DNA of 22,032 nt from positions 1 through 22,032 of the forward strand of contig CABVAC010000032.1 of NCBI GenBank assembly GCA_902496275.1. The letters run 5' to 3'. Shown here piece by piece: positions 1-9,138 of the stretch. Under the pieces are notes generated by a model. That model worked only from the letters and a program-made list of their open reading frames with translations. It searched no databases and was not told the DNA's origin. The stretch comes from an uncultured Collinsella sp. (GTDB lineage Bacteria; Actinomycetota; Coriobacteriia; Coriobacteriales; Coriobacteriaceae). A program made the position numbers and the translations under genes. Position 1 is the stretch's first letter, and every line of letters starts with the position of its first letter.

Positions 1-27
1 CTTCATTACTCCAACGACGAATTCTAG
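1..27 (+). CDS. possible C-terminal tail of a gene entering from the left
   Basis: Frame 1 reads LHYSNDEF and then a TAG stop at 25-27. Hairpins follow 12 nt later, as expected behind a gene end. Eight codons are too few to name a product, and the frame could be open by chance. Confidence 0.3.
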   Translation, partial: LHYSNDEF

Positions 28-39
28 GCGGTGTCCCCT

Positions 40-80
40 CCCTTTCAAGAAAGGGCGGAGGCGGGGCATGCCCCGCCTCT
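40..80. terminator. two adjacent hairpins between convergent gene ends
   Basis: A 6-bp hairpin (CCCTTT, loop CAAG, AAAGGG) at 40-55 is followed by a 22-nt perfect palindrome at 58-79 (arms GAGGCGGGGCA). It lies between a plus-strand stop at 27 and a minus-strand gene ending at 203. No long U-tract follows on either strand, so terminator function is inferred from position and stability. Confidence 0.5.
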
Positions 81-131
81 TACACCACATCTCTGTGCGC
101 TACCAGGGCCCCGACTTTAGCCCCGTAATTT

Positions 132-181
132 GGCATAGTTTTGAAATGGCGTTAAATCGGTAGCAGCCATTTTGCTATGCC
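132..181. repeat. interrupted long hairpin, intergenic repeat-like
   Basis: Outer arms GGCATAG (132-138) and CTATGCC (175-181) pair perfectly. Inner arms AAATGGC (144-150) and GCCATTT (166-172) also pair, separated from the outer stem by an asymmetric internal loop, with a 15-nt apical loop. It lies 20 bp past the 3' end of the response regulator gene on the minus strand, so it could act as that gene's terminator. The CCATTTTG block also appears near 21212-21230. Confidence 0.55.
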
Positions 182-202
182 GGGGGCTCGGTCTTTGGGC
201 AA

Positions 203-832
203 CTACCCTCGCAGGTAGGCGATGGCGATCTGCGTGCGGTTGCGCAGGCCCATTTTGGCAAGGATTGAGCTGATGTGGTTGCGCACGGTGCCTTCGCCCA
301 TATAGGCGGTGGCGGCAATCTCCTTGTTGTCGAGGCCGCGGGCGATGAGCTCGGCGACTTCGAACTCGCGGTCGGTCAGGCTGGCGAAGGCTGCGGGCCG
401 GCGGGGCGTGCCCGCCTCGACGTCCGTTCCGTCAAAATCGATGTCCTCGATTGCCTTACCCTCGAGCACGCGTTTGCCGTCCATGACCTGCGCCAACGCC
501 GGCGGAATGGCAGCGACATCGGTTTTGATCAGATAGCCGCGGGCGCCGAGCTTGAGCGCCGACACAATGTACTCGTCATCCGAAAATGTCGTCAGAAACA
601 CCACGCGCGCCGCAGAGTCGTGCTCGAGGATCTCGCGCGCCGCCGATAGGCCGTCGCGTCCCGGCATCTGAATGTCGAGCAGCGCGATGTCGGGTGCGTG
701 CTCGGCGTAGAGCGCCACCGCATCGTCGCCGTTGGCACCGGTGCCCACTACCTCGATCTGTGGCTGGGCGCCCAGGATAATCTTGAGCGAATCGACCACC
801 AAGCGGTCGTCGTCGACAACGATGAGCCTCAT
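203..832 (-). CDS. NarL/LuxR-family response regulator
   Basis: DNA-binding response regulator of a two-component pair, 209 aa, the usual length for the NarL group. The receiver domain (about 1-120) has the acidic pocket VVDDD at 5-9, the phosphoacceptor D53 in LLDIQMPG and the conserved K103 in LIK. A GerE/LuxR helix-turn-helix spans about 150-205 (LTDREFEVAELIARG, then NKEIA and GTVRNHISSIL). Its ATG overlaps the TGA of the upstream kinase gene by 4 nt (ATGA), so the two are translationally coupled and almost certainly cognate. The divergent ABC exporter at 2185-5512 is the likely target, which is inferred from layout only. Hairpins lie downstream. Confidence 0.93.
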   Translation of the reverse strand: MRLIVVDDDRLVVDSLKIILGAQPQIEVVGTGANGDDAVALYAEHAPDIALLDIQMPGRDGLSAAREILEHDSAARVVFLTTFSDDEYIVSALKLGARGYLIKTDVAAIPPALAQVMDGKRVLEGKAIEDIDFDGTDVEAGTPRRPAAFASLTDREFEVAELIARGLDNKEIAATAYMGEGTVRNHISSILAKMGLRNRTQIAIAYLRG

Positions 833-1974
833 CGGCCCTCATCTCCTTGCTGTTTGGGAACGGTGGCAAACACGCGCCAGCCGCCGGCGCCGCCGCGCGG
901 GCCGGCGGTGAAGGTGCCGCCAAGCGCCTCGACGCGCTCGCGCATGGAGCCGAGCCCCATGCCCTCCGCGGCGCCGCAGCCGCTTGCTTGGACCCCGCCC
1001 GCGCCATCGTCGGTAACGATGAGCTGGTAAAACGACGGATGCTCCATGCATCGTACGGTGACAGTATGGGCGCAAGCGTGGCGTATGGTGTTGGAGAGCG
1101 TCTCGCGCAGGACCGCCGCAAAGCAGTTGGCGACGTTTGCGGGCGCATGCTCGGCCAAAACTTCAAGCTCAATCTGCGGGCCGCCGTCCGAGCGTGCGCC
1201 TTCAACAATGCGTTCGAGCTGCACGGAAAGGTCGACAGCGTTGTCGTTGAGCGCATGGACGCTAGTGCGCACAAGCTGGAGCGCCTCGTCAACCGTGCGT
1301 TTGACGTCGGCGAAATCGGCGGCGACGCCGGGCTCGTCGGCGTGCACGACGCGCAGGGCCTCGGTCTGCAGCGAGGCACGCGTGAGCTGGTGCCCGACGT
1401 TATCGTGGATCTCGCGCGCGATGCGGGCGCGTTCGGCGAGCGTCGCGAGCTCGACTTCGTAGTCCTGGCGGTCAGCCAGATCGCGGTTGCGCGCCTCGAG
1501 TACGAGGGCTCGTTCCTGCAGCTCGTCGCGGGTGCGGCGCATGCGCTGCTGCTCGCGCTCCAACTGGGCAGTACGTAGCGATAACAAGGTGGCGGCAACC
1601 GAAAGGATGGCGGTCAGCAGAAGCGTTCGGGCGGTGAGCGCGTCGGTGCGAAGGTCCGCGACGAGCGCAAAGACAAAGGCGATGCCAATGCTCAGCACGA
1701 CCCAGGCGTGCTCGCGGCGCACCCGCCGCGCAATGTCATAGAGGGCGAGAGGCGCAAACGGCACAAACGGCGGCACGAAGACGGCCGCGATGATGTAGAC
1801 GTAGCTCGCGGCCTCGCCTGCACGGCGTGTGCGTTCCCCCTGTACGACCTCGGCCAGCGAGGTGGCAATAACGCCAAGGCAAAACGCCGCGACCAGGCGA
1901 GCGTCCACAGCAAGGCCCATGGCGGCCGCAATGCAGCACGCCAGCACGATCGATTTGTCGAAAAGCCTGTTCAT
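829..1974 (-). CDS. HisKA_3-type membrane sensor histidine kinase
   Basis: Sensor kinase of 381 aa from the chosen start MNRLFDKS. The first ~130 residues are a hydrophobic membrane domain of about five to six segments with little extracellular sequence, suggesting sensing in or at the membrane. A short coiled segment (about 135-170, LEREQQRMRR) leads to the HisKA_3 box REIHDNVGHQLT with phospho-acceptor H190. The HATPase_c domain shows an N-box (ETLSNTIRHA), a G1 box (DDGAGG) and a G2 box (GMGLGSMRERV). An in-frame GTG/ATG-type start 45 codons upstream was rejected because that stretch is Arg/Gly-rich and not family-like. The chosen ATG sits 7 nt after a TACAAT box, so the mRNA may be leaderless. 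It overlaps the regulator gene by 4 nt. Confidence 0.9.
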   Translation of the reverse strand: MNRLFDKSIVLACCIAAAMGLAVDARLVAAFCLGVIATSLAEVVQGERTRRAGEAASYVYIIAAVFVPPFVPFAPLALYDIARRVRREHAWVVLSIGIAFVFALVADLRTDALTARTLLLTAILSVAATLLSLRTAQLEREQQRMRRTRDELQERALVLEARNRDLADRQDYEVELATLAERARIAREIHDNVGHQLTRASLQTEALRVVHADEPGVAADFADVKRTVDEALQLVRTSVHALNDNAVDLSVQLERIVEGARSDGGPQIELEVLAEHAPANVANCFAAVLRETLSNTIRHACAHTVTVRCMEHPSFYQLIVTDDGAGGVQASGCGAAEGMGLGSMRERVEALGGTFTAGPRGGAGGWRVFATVPKQQGDEGR

Positions 1975-1980
1975 ACGGGT

Positions 1981-1986
1981 ATTGTA
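1981..1986 (-). promoter_or_regulatory. -10 box of a probable leaderless promoter for the kinase gene
   Basis: On the minus strand TACAAT ends 6 nt before the kinase ATG at 1974, which places the expected transcription start on or beside the A of the ATG. No Shine-Dalgarno motif precedes the ATG. No good -35 is visible at 16-18 nt. Confidence 0.45.
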
Positions 1987-2102
1987 CGCGAACCCGCGCG
2001 TGGTGGAGGAGCCGCCTGCGCAACCGTGACATTCCTCCCGTGCGGCAAAGCGGCGTCGATCGCTCGCGCGAGCGGGGGTTTCGCCTCTGCCCCCTCGCAC
2101 TC

Positions 2103-2116
2103 GTGACAAAGCTCAC
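2103..2116. promoter_or_regulatory. CRP/FNR-like palindrome in the divergent promoter region
   Basis: The sequence GTGACAAAGCTCAC is an inverted repeat GTGA-N6-TCAC, the core spacing of CRP/FNR-family operators. It lies between the divergent kinase and ABC exporter genes, 69 bp before the ABC start codon. Another CGTGACA half-site occurs at 2025-2031. Which regulator binds is unknown. Confidence 0.35.
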
Positions 2117-2184
2117 TGGTGCGCGCCGTCCTCTCCTGCGATGATGCAATCGTACCGGGCCGCAATCAACGGAAGGGCCGACTC

Positions 2185-3123
2185 ATGACAGACATCGTCC
2201 ACGTCGAAAACCTCGTCAAGCGCTACGACGATCTTATCGCGCTCGACCACTTTAACCTGAGCATCGCCCCCGGCGAGATCTTTGGTCTGCTGGGCCCCAA
2301 CGGCTCGGGCAAGACCACGTCCATCAACTGCATTCTGCAGCTGCTCGCCTACGACAAAGGCACCATCGAGCTATTCGGCGAGCCCATGACGCCCGCCCGC
2401 TACGACCTCAAGCGTCGCGTCGGCGTGGTGCCGCAGCAGGTGGCGGTGTTCGACGAACTCACCGTGCGCGAGAACATCGACTATTTCTGCAGCCTCTACG
2501 TCAACGACCGCAAGCGCCGTCGCGCGCTGGTCGACGAGGCCATCGACTTTGTCGGGCTGGGCGACTTTACCAAGTTCCGCCCCGGCAAACTCTCGGGTGG
2601 CCTGGCGCGCCGCCTCAACATTGCCTGCGGCATCGCGCACAAGCCCGAGCTCATCTTTTTTGACGAGCCCACGGTGGCGGTCGACCCGCAGAGCCGTAAC
2701 GCCATCCTGGAGGGCATCTGCCGCCTGCGCGACGAGGGCGCCACGGTGGTGTACACCAGCCATTACATGGAGGAAGTCGAGCAGATCTGCAGCCGCATCA
2801 TGATCATGGACGGCGGGCGCGTGCTGGCGCAGGGCACCAACGACGAGCTCAAGCGCATGATTCAGATGGGCGAGCGCGTGACTGTCGATGTCGGCGCCGT
2901 CGAGGCCGCCACAGTCGAGCGCCTGCGCGCCCTCGAGCATGTGCTTTCGGTTGGGCTGTCGGGCGGCGAGCTCGTCTGCACCTGCGAAGCGAGCCCGCAC
3001 AATCTGGTCGACATCCTCGATACGCTGCGCGCCGCCGACGTGGCGCTCGGCCGAGTGTGGAGCGAGCCGCCGACTCTCAACGACGTGTTCCTCGAGATCA
3101 CCGGCCGCGAGCTGCGCGACTAG
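2185..3123 (+). CDS. ABC-2 type exporter ATP-binding protein
   Basis: Cytoplasmic ATPase of an ABC-2 drug/lipid-type exporter, 312 aa. The nucleotide-binding domain shows Walker A (GPNGSGKTT, about 40-48), the signature LSGGLARRLNIA, Walker B (LIFFDEPTVAVDP) and the switch His in TSHYMEE. The C-terminal ~90 residues form the accessory domain found in exporters of the DrrA/CcmA group. The start MTDIVHVENL was chosen because GGAAGGG lies 8 nt upstream; an in-frame start 22 codons earlier gives a non-family leader. The next gene starts 9 nt after the stop. It is divergent from a two-component system, a common layout for inducible exporters of membrane-active compounds; the substrate is unknown. 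Confidence 0.93.
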   Translation: MTDIVHVENLVKRYDDLIALDHFNLSIAPGEIFGLLGPNGSGKTTSINCILQLLAYDKGTIELFGEPMTPARYDLKRRVGVVPQQVAVFDELTVRENIDYFCSLYVNDRKRRRALVDEAIDFVGLGDFTKFRPGKLSGGLARRLNIACGIAHKPELIFFDEPTVAVDPQSRNAILEGICRLRDEGATVVYTSHYMEEVEQICSRIMIMDGGRVLAQGTNDELKRMIQMGERVTVDVGAVEAATVERLRALEHVLSVGLSGGELVCTCEASPHNLVDILDTLRAADVALGRVWSEPPTLNDVFLEITGRELRD

Positions 3124-3132
3124 GGGACAGCC

Positions 3133-4320
3133 ATGTTCAACACCATTATCATTACGGTCAAGACGCTGCTGCGCCGGCCGAGCACGTGGGTTTGGGGCGC
3201 GATCTTTCCCGTCGCGCTTTCCACGATGTTCATGTTTATGTTTGCGAATCTGAGCTCCGACGGCAAGATCGACCCGGTGCCGGTTGCCGTCGTGGCGGAC
3301 GAGGCCTGGGACGCCTCGACCTTTAAGGACGTGGCGGCTTCGCTTGCCAAGGAAGGCGACGACCAGCTGCTCGATGTGAGCGAGTACGAAGACTTGGCTG
3401 CCGCGCGCAAAGCGCTCAAGGCCGGCGAAGTCGCGGGCATTTACACGGTGGATACCGTGGGCACGCCCAAACTCACATTGCTTTCGAGCTATGACAGCTC
3501 GCGTGCGTCGACGGTGCTCACCGACCGCAGCATTTTGGAGACGGTGGCAAGCTCGTATACACAAAATGCCGAGCTCATGTCCCAGATTGCCCAAGACAAC
3601 CCGGCGGCGCTCGCCGACCCGGAGGCGGTTGCGCGCGCCCTGTCGCTCGAGGGTGGCACCCGCCGCGTAAGTCTGACACGCACCACGCCCGATGGTACGG
3701 TCGTCTACTACTACGCGCTCTTTGGCCTGGTCGCGATGATGTCTGCCGAGTTTGCCGCCTTGAGCGTCGTCGATCTGCAGCCCAATCTGTCGGGCCTTGG
3801 TGCGCGTCGCTGTGTGGGCGGTCTTTCCAAGACGGCGTCGCTAGCCGGCATCTTTGTCGGCTCGTGGCTGGTTTCCTTTGCCTCGATGGCGGTCGCGATT
3901 AGCTACGTGCGCCTAGTCGTTGGCGTTGACTTTGGCGGGCGCGAGGGGCTGTGCCTGCTGGGCGGTGCTGCATCCGCGCTTGCCGCCACGGGCTTGGGGC
4001 TCTTTGTGGGCACGCTTCCCGTTAAGGGCGGCAAGGCGTCCAAGTCGGGCATCCTCACGGGCTTTGCCACCACGTGCGCCCTGTTCGCCGGCCTCTACGG
4101 CGAGCCGGCGATGGCACTTGCCGACGACGTTGCCCGCGCCTGCCCGGCCGAGTGCTGGCTCAACCCCGTCAAGCTCATCTGCGACATGTTCAACCGCCTG
4201 TATTTCTTTGATGACCTGGGTCCCTTTGCCGTTCGCGCCGGCGCGCTGGTCCTTATGGCGCTGGTGTTTGTCGCCGCCGCTACGCTGATCTTTGGAAGGA
4301 GCCGCTATGAGCACCTTTAA
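3133..4320 (+). CDS. ABC-2 type permease, first subunit
   Basis: Membrane subunit of the exporter, 395 aa, with the ABC2_membrane_3 layout. One N-terminal TM helix (about 17-37) is followed by a roughly 170-residue extracytoplasmic domain. Five or so further TM helices run from about 195 to the end (VYYYALFGLVAMM, GIFVGSWLVSFASMAV, AALAATGLGLFVG and a final LVLMALVFVAAATLIFG). The motif ECWLNPVKLICDMFNRLYFF before the last TM is typical of these permeases. An RBS (GGGGACAG) precedes the ATG. Its 3' end overlaps the second permease gene by 14 nt, supporting a heterodimeric permease. Confidence 0.88.
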   Translation: MFNTIIITVKTLLRRPSTWVWGAIFPVALSTMFMFMFANLSSDGKIDPVPVAVVADEAWDASTFKDVAASLAKEGDDQLLDVSEYEDLAAARKALKAGEVAGIYTVDTVGTPKLTLLSSYDSSRASTVLTDRSILETVASSYTQNAELMSQIAQDNPAALADPEAVARALSLEGGTRRVSLTRTTPDGTVVYYYALFGLVAMMSAEFAALSVVDLQPNLSGLGARRCVGGLSKTASLAGIFVGSWLVSFASMAVAISYVRLVVGVDFGGREGLCLLGGAASALAATGLGLFVGTLPVKGGKASKSGILTGFATTCALFAGLYGEPAMALADDVARACPAECWLNPVKLICDMFNRLYFFDDLGPFAVRAGALVLMALVFVAAATLIFGRSRYEHL

Positions 4321-5512
4321 GACCGCGCTTCGCATGGCGCTGGCGCACCCGTTCTACCTGCTCATCTACACGGTGTTCATCTCGCTCATGGGCGTGTTCA
4401 TCGCGGCCTCGGTGAGCTGGAACTCGTCGCAGCTTACCGAGTACAAGCCCTACGATGCCAACGTGATCGTGGTCGACCGCGACAATAGCGACCTTTCGCG
4501 GGCGCTTACCAAGCATCTGGGTTCTCGTTTTGAGCTGGTCACGGGCGTCGGCGACGACACCTACGACCTTGCGGACGCGCTATCCAAGAGCAACAGCGCC
4601 AAGGGCAGCGCCGACTGCGTGTTCTTTATCCCGGAGGGGTTTGAGGACGATCTTGTTGCAGCCGCCCGTGCGGGGGAGGCCCTGCCCAAGCTCGACGTGA
4701 CCTATGGTTCCGGCACCATGGCGGCGGCGCTTTCGTCTGCCGAGGCCTCGCGCTGGATCTCGCTCGCGGGCGCTGCGGCCGCACTTGAGCCCGCCGCCTC
4801 TAACGGTAGCGTCGCCAAGGCTGCCGAGCATGTGGCCGCGAAGCGCGCCAAGGTCGAGATCGAGCAGGTCAAGGTTGACTCGACAGCCGCCGCCACGCTC
4901 GAGTCGTATTTCAACTTTGGTGCATACGCGATCATCTCGTCTGTCATCGTGTCGGTGGGGCTGGTGTTCTCGGGCATGAACGAGCCCGAGCGCGTGCGCC
5001 GCATGGAGGCCGGCCCAATCTCCGGGCGCCAGCGTTCGCTTGCCGTGTTTGCGGCTGCCGCGGTGCTCACCGTCTGCATCTGGTTTGTGTCGAGCATGAT
5101 GGGCGTCGTGGGCTTTGCCGGCGCGGTTGTCGAGGTCGGCGTGGGTCGCGTGCGTCTGGCACTGGCGGCGACGTTTGCCCTGGCGTGCACGCCGCTGGCC
5201 GTTGGCTTTGCGCTTTCGAGCCTGGGCGCGCGCGAGGAGCTGCTCAACGGTGTGGGCAACCTGCTCGGCATGCTCATGACGTTTTTGGGCGGCGCCTGGA
5301 TGCCGCTGTCGCTGATGGGCCCGGCCGTGCAGACCGTGGCGCACTTTGTGCCGACATATTGGGTGAACGACGCGATCGGCAAGGCGCTCGCCGCGGACCT
5401 GACGTCCACCGTGCTGGGCGACATCGCCTGCGACCTGGGCGTCACGGCGCTCTTTGCCGTGGCCATCGCCGCCGCAGGCCTAGCCCTCGCACGCAACAAA
5501 TCCCACGCCTAG
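4307..5512 (+). CDS. ABC-2 type permease, second subunit
   Basis: Second membrane subunit, 401 aa, with the same architecture as the gene before it: an N-terminal TM (about 15-38), an extracytoplasmic domain rich in Ala/Ser/Asp (about 40-200), then five TM helices (from FGAYAIISSVIVSVGLVF to the end). It retains the family-like segment FVPTYWVNDAIGKAL before the last helix. The ATG was preferred over an in-frame TTG 5 codons upstream because GGAAGGAG lies 5-6 nt before the ATG. The start lies inside the preceding gene, so translation is coupled. A stem-loop repeat follows 6 nt after the stop. Confidence 0.88.
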   Translation: MSTFKTALRMALAHPFYLLIYTVFISLMGVFIAASVSWNSSQLTEYKPYDANVIVVDRDNSDLSRALTKHLGSRFELVTGVGDDTYDLADALSKSNSAKGSADCVFFIPEGFEDDLVAAARAGEALPKLDVTYGSGTMAAALSSAEASRWISLAGAAAALEPAASNGSVAKAAEHVAAKRAKVEIEQVKVDSTAAATLESYFNFGAYAIISSVIVSVGLVFSGMNEPERVRRMEAGPISGRQRSLAVFAAAAVLTVCIWFVSSMMGVVGFAGAVVEVGVGRVRLALAATFALACTPLAVGFALSSLGAREELLNGVGNLLGMLMTFLGGAWMPLSLMGPAVQTVAHFVPTYWVNDAIGKALAADLTSTVLGDIACDLGVTALFAVAIAAAGLALARNKSHA

Positions 5513-5518
5513 CTACCT

Positions 5519-5545
5519 AGTCATTTAAGAACGTCCCCAATGACT
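5519..5545 (+). repeat. stop-codon stem-loop repeat, copy A
   Basis: Arms AGTCATT and AATGACT form a 7-bp stem around the 13-nt loop TAAGAACGTCCCC. It starts 6 nt after the permease stop. The same element occurs at 9027-9055 and 17531-17559. It has no U-tract, so it is not a standard terminator. Confidence 0.8.
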
Positions 5546-5628
5546 GGTCTGAAATAAATCCCCGGCCTCGCCCCAAAATAGTTCGCTAAGGTTTACTATT
5601 ACGCTCATAAAGTAGTACGAGGCTAACA

Positions 5629-6354
<726 letters not shown>

Positions 6355-6362
6355 GCGGCGCC

Positions 6363-9029
6363 ATGACACCTCTCGCAAAACGTCTCCCGCGCGAGCTGCG
6401 CCGCAATATTGGCAAGTACCTGGGCATCTTTTTGCTTATGTGCGGAAGCATCGCTCTCACCTCGGGCTTTTTGCTCGCGGCGCATTCCATCGGTTGTCTT
6501 ATCGACGACATGCGCGATGCGTACACGATTGAGGATGGCCGCGTGACCACCTCCTTCGAGGCCACCAAAGACCAGCTCAAGGCCGCCGAGGATGCTGCCG
6601 GCGACGTCGGCGGCGTCACGCTCTACAAGAATTTCTCTATCGATGCCATCATCAAAAAGGCGTCCGGCGACGACGGCACCAAGCGCACGCTGCGCACCTA
6701 TGCGCACCGCGCTAAGGTGGACATTGCGTCCTACTGTGAGGGCAAGCAGCCCAAGGCGGATAACGAGGTGGCCATCGACCGTGTCTTTGCCACCAATAAC
6801 AACCTGTCCGTGGGCGATAAAGTCGAGCTCGAGGGCCGAACCTACACCATTTGCGGCATCATGACCCAGCCCGATAGCCAGGCGCTGTTCCTCAACAATT
6901 CGGACTTTACGGTGAACACCATCACGTACGGCGTAGCCGAGGTCACCGATGGCGGCTTTGCCGCGCTCGAGGATGCCGGCGGCGCGCCTGCCTACACCTA
7001 CTCCTTCACCTTTGCCGATCGCGACCTCTCCACTGCAGACCGTACCGATGCCGAACAGGATATGGTCGAGGCGCTGACCGACGCCGACGCGCGCGTGGAT
7101 GACCTCATCGACGCCGATTCCAACCAGGGCATTGGCTACGCGCGCGACGACGTAGACGGCGACTCCATGATGTGGATGACGCTGCTCGACATCATCATCG
7201 TGATCATGGCGTTCGTCTTTGTGGTCCTTACCGACGCCACCATCGAGGAGGAGAGCGCCATCATCGGCACGCTACTCGCCAGCGGCTATCGTCGATGCGA
7301 GATCGTGCTGCACTACCTGGCGCTTCCCGCCATCGTGGGCGTGGTCGCGGCGCTTTTGGGCACTGCGCTCGGCGTTGTGTTTTTTACCGAGCCCATGCGC
7401 AGCCTCTATTACGGTTCGTACAGCCTGCCGCCCTTCCAGGTGTACTGGAGCTGGGAGATCTTTGTGAAGTGCGCCGTGGTTCCCGCCGTCGCGCTCGTCC
7501 TCATCACGCTGGTGGGCCTGCTTCGCAAGATGGGCAAGACGCCGTTGCAGTTCCTTCGTCACGAGGCGAGCGGCAAATCGGGCACCAAGCGCGGCCTGCA
7601 GCTGCCGGAGCGCATGGACTTTGTCTCGCGTTTCCGCCTGCGCATCTTCCTGCGCAATCTGGGCAACTTTGCCACGCTCTTCGTGGGCATTGCGTTTGCC
7701 TCGCTGCTGCTGCTCTTTGGCCTGGCGATTCTGCCCACGATGACGCACTACGCGGACAACCTCGAGACGAGCCTGGTCGCCGAGCACCAGTACACGCTCA
7801 AGGCTCCGCTGGAGCTCGAGGGCACTGCTGAGGAGCGTGGGCAGTGGTCAGCACTCGAGCGCTTGCAGTCGGTTGACGGCGCGCTGCTTTCTGCCGCTCA
7901 GGATGCCGATGACGAGCTTGACGACGCGGCCGATACAGCGCAGGCGGCAGCCGATGCTGCGACCGCATCTCCGTCTGCCGAGAGCCTGGCCGCAGCGCAG
8001 GATGCGCTTGCCAAGGTCCAGGACAAGAAGGATGTGCTCTACGCGCGCCTTGACGATCTTGCCGATGCCCTCGGCTGCAACCGCGATGAGGCTATCGACC
8101 TGATCGACAAAGCCTCCAAGATTGACACTGACAACGACGATATTCACCCGGTCAATACGACCGACAACGGCGCGGGCGCAATCGCGCAGGCCGAGAAATA
8201 TGCCGTTTACCAGCTGCAATACGACCGCGGCGATGGTAATGGTCAGGAGACGATTTCCGTCTACGGCATCTCGCCCGATTCGCGCTATTGGAAAGACCTC
8301 AACGTCGGCGATGGGCGCGTCGTCTTTGGCGGCGGTCTGCTCGACAAGTTTGGCTGGAGCGAGGGTCAGAAGGTCGCGCTCGGCGACAAGTACGAGGGTG
8401 AGCATTATTCCCTTGAGTACGCGGGCAAGGATTGTGCCTGGGGCTCCAAGTCGGACATGAATATCTATATGAGTATCGAAGACTTTAACGAGCTGTTCGA
8501 CAACGACGCCGCCTACTTTAACGGCTATGTGAGCGACGAGAAGCTCGACCTCGATGCTCGTTACTTTGCCGGCGACACCACGCCCGACGACATGCGCGCC
8601 GTGGGCGATCAGTTCATCGGCATGATGAGCAAAATGATCGGCATGATGGTCGGGCTTGCGGTGTTTATCTTCCTGCTGTTTATGTACCTGCTGACCAAGG
8701 CTGTGATCGACCATAGCGCCCGTTCGATCAGCTACATGAAAGTCTTTGGCTATCGCGATAGCGAGATCTCGCATCTGTACATCCGCTCGATCACACTGTG
8801 CGTGGTGGTGTCGCTCGTGCTAAGCCTGCCGGTCATTATTGGCTCGCTCACGGCCATCTTCCGCTCGATGCTCCTCGCCTACAACGGCAATATCGAGATC
8901 TACGTGCCCGCTTGGTCCATGGCGGCGTGCGTGGGCATTGGCTTTGCGACCTACCTGGTCGTGGCGCTGCTACACACGCGTTCTATCAAACGTGTGGGCC
9001 TGGCCGAGGCACTCAAAGTCCAAGAGTAG
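6363..9029 (+). CDS. large FtsX-like permease
   Basis: Permease of 888 aa paired with the ATPase upstream. The N-terminal TM (about 19-40) is followed by a MacB_PCD-like extracytoplasmic domain (about 41-265). A first FtsX domain (TMs around 275-292, 315-340, 370-395) and a further TM (about 436-458) follow. A second external region (about 460-755) contains an Ala/Asp-rich coiled coil at about 505-575. A C-terminal FtsX domain has TMs near 757-780, 808-830 and 852-873. Duplicated FtsX domains are typical of the larger Gram-positive permeases of this family. ATG 6363 was chosen over a TTG 5 codons upstream. Its TAG stop lies inside a stem-loop repeat. The role is unknown; export or envelope stress resistance is possible. 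Confidence 0.9.
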   Translation: MTPLAKRLPRELRRNIGKYLGIFLLMCGSIALTSGFLLAAHSIGCLIDDMRDAYTIEDGRVTTSFEATKDQLKAAEDAAGDVGGVTLYKNFSIDAIIKKASGDDGTKRTLRTYAHRAKVDIASYCEGKQPKADNEVAIDRVFATNNNLSVGDKVELEGRTYTICGIMTQPDSQALFLNNSDFTVNTITYGVAEVTDGGFAALEDAGGAPAYTYSFTFADRDLSTADRTDAEQDMVEALTDADARVDDLIDADSNQGIGYARDDVDGDSMMWMTLLDIIIVIMAFVFVVLTDATIEEESAIIGTLLASGYRRCEIVLHYLALPAIVGVVAALLGTALGVVFFTEPMRSLYYGSYSLPPFQVYWSWEIFVKCAVVPAVALVLITLVGLLRKMGKTPLQFLRHEASGKSGTKRGLQLPERMDFVSRFRLRIFLRNLGNFATLFVGIAFASLLLLFGLAILPTMTHYADNLETSLVAEHQYTLKAPLELEGTAEERGQWSALERLQSVDGALLSAAQDADDELDDAADTAQAAADAATASPSAESLAAAQDALAKVQDKKDVLYARLDDLADALGCNRDEAIDLIDKASKIDTDNDDIHPVNTTDNGAGAIAQAEKYAVYQLQYDRGDGNGQETISVYGISPDSRYWKDLNVGDGRVVFGGGLLDKFGWSEGQKVALGDKYEGEHYSLEYAGKDCAWGSKSDMNIYMSIEDFNELFDNDAAYFNGYVSDEKLDLDARYFAGDTTPDDMRAVGDQFIGMMSKMIGMMVGLAVFIFLLFMYLLTKAVIDHSARSISYMKVFGYRDSEISHLYIRSITLCVVVSLVLSLPVIIGSLTAIFRSMLLAYNGNIEIYVPAWSMAACVGIGFATYLVVALLHTRSIKRVGLAEALKVQE

Positions 9030-9055
9030 TCGTTTAAGAACCTCCCCAACGACTA
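9027..9055 (+). repeat. stop-codon stem-loop repeat, copy B
   Basis: TAGTCGTT (9027-9034) pairs with AACGACTA (9048-9055) around the loop TAAGAACCTCCCC. Against copy A the stem has A-to-G and T-to-C changes at paired positions, a compensatory change. The TAG at 9027-9029 is the stop codon of the permease gene, so the stop forms part of the stem. Confidence 0.8.
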
Positions 9056-9065
9056 GGTTTCGCGC

Positions 9066-9096
9066 TTGACTTTGACCCTACTTTAACGGGTACCAT
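9066..9096 (+). promoter_or_regulatory. probable promoter of the DUF362 gene
   Basis: TTGACT (9066-9071) and TACCAT (9091-9096) are separated by 19 nt, a little long. The expected start near 9103 gives a leader of about 35 nt with GAGGGG at 9125-9130. Confidence 0.45.
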
Positions 9097-9138
9097 CCTC
9101 TATGTCTGTAACGCCATATAGACCGAGGGGATATATCT

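Noticed and set aside
2371..3594. 407-codon antisense frame over the ABC exporter genes
   Set aside because: It is a shadow of an unmistakable ABC ATPase and permease.
5582..5611. Promoter for the MacB-like ATPase (TACTAT at 5595, or TTCGCT with CATAAA)
   Set aside because: Both combinations have poor matches at one hexamer and they conflict with each other; no choice is supported, although a promoter probably lies in this gap.
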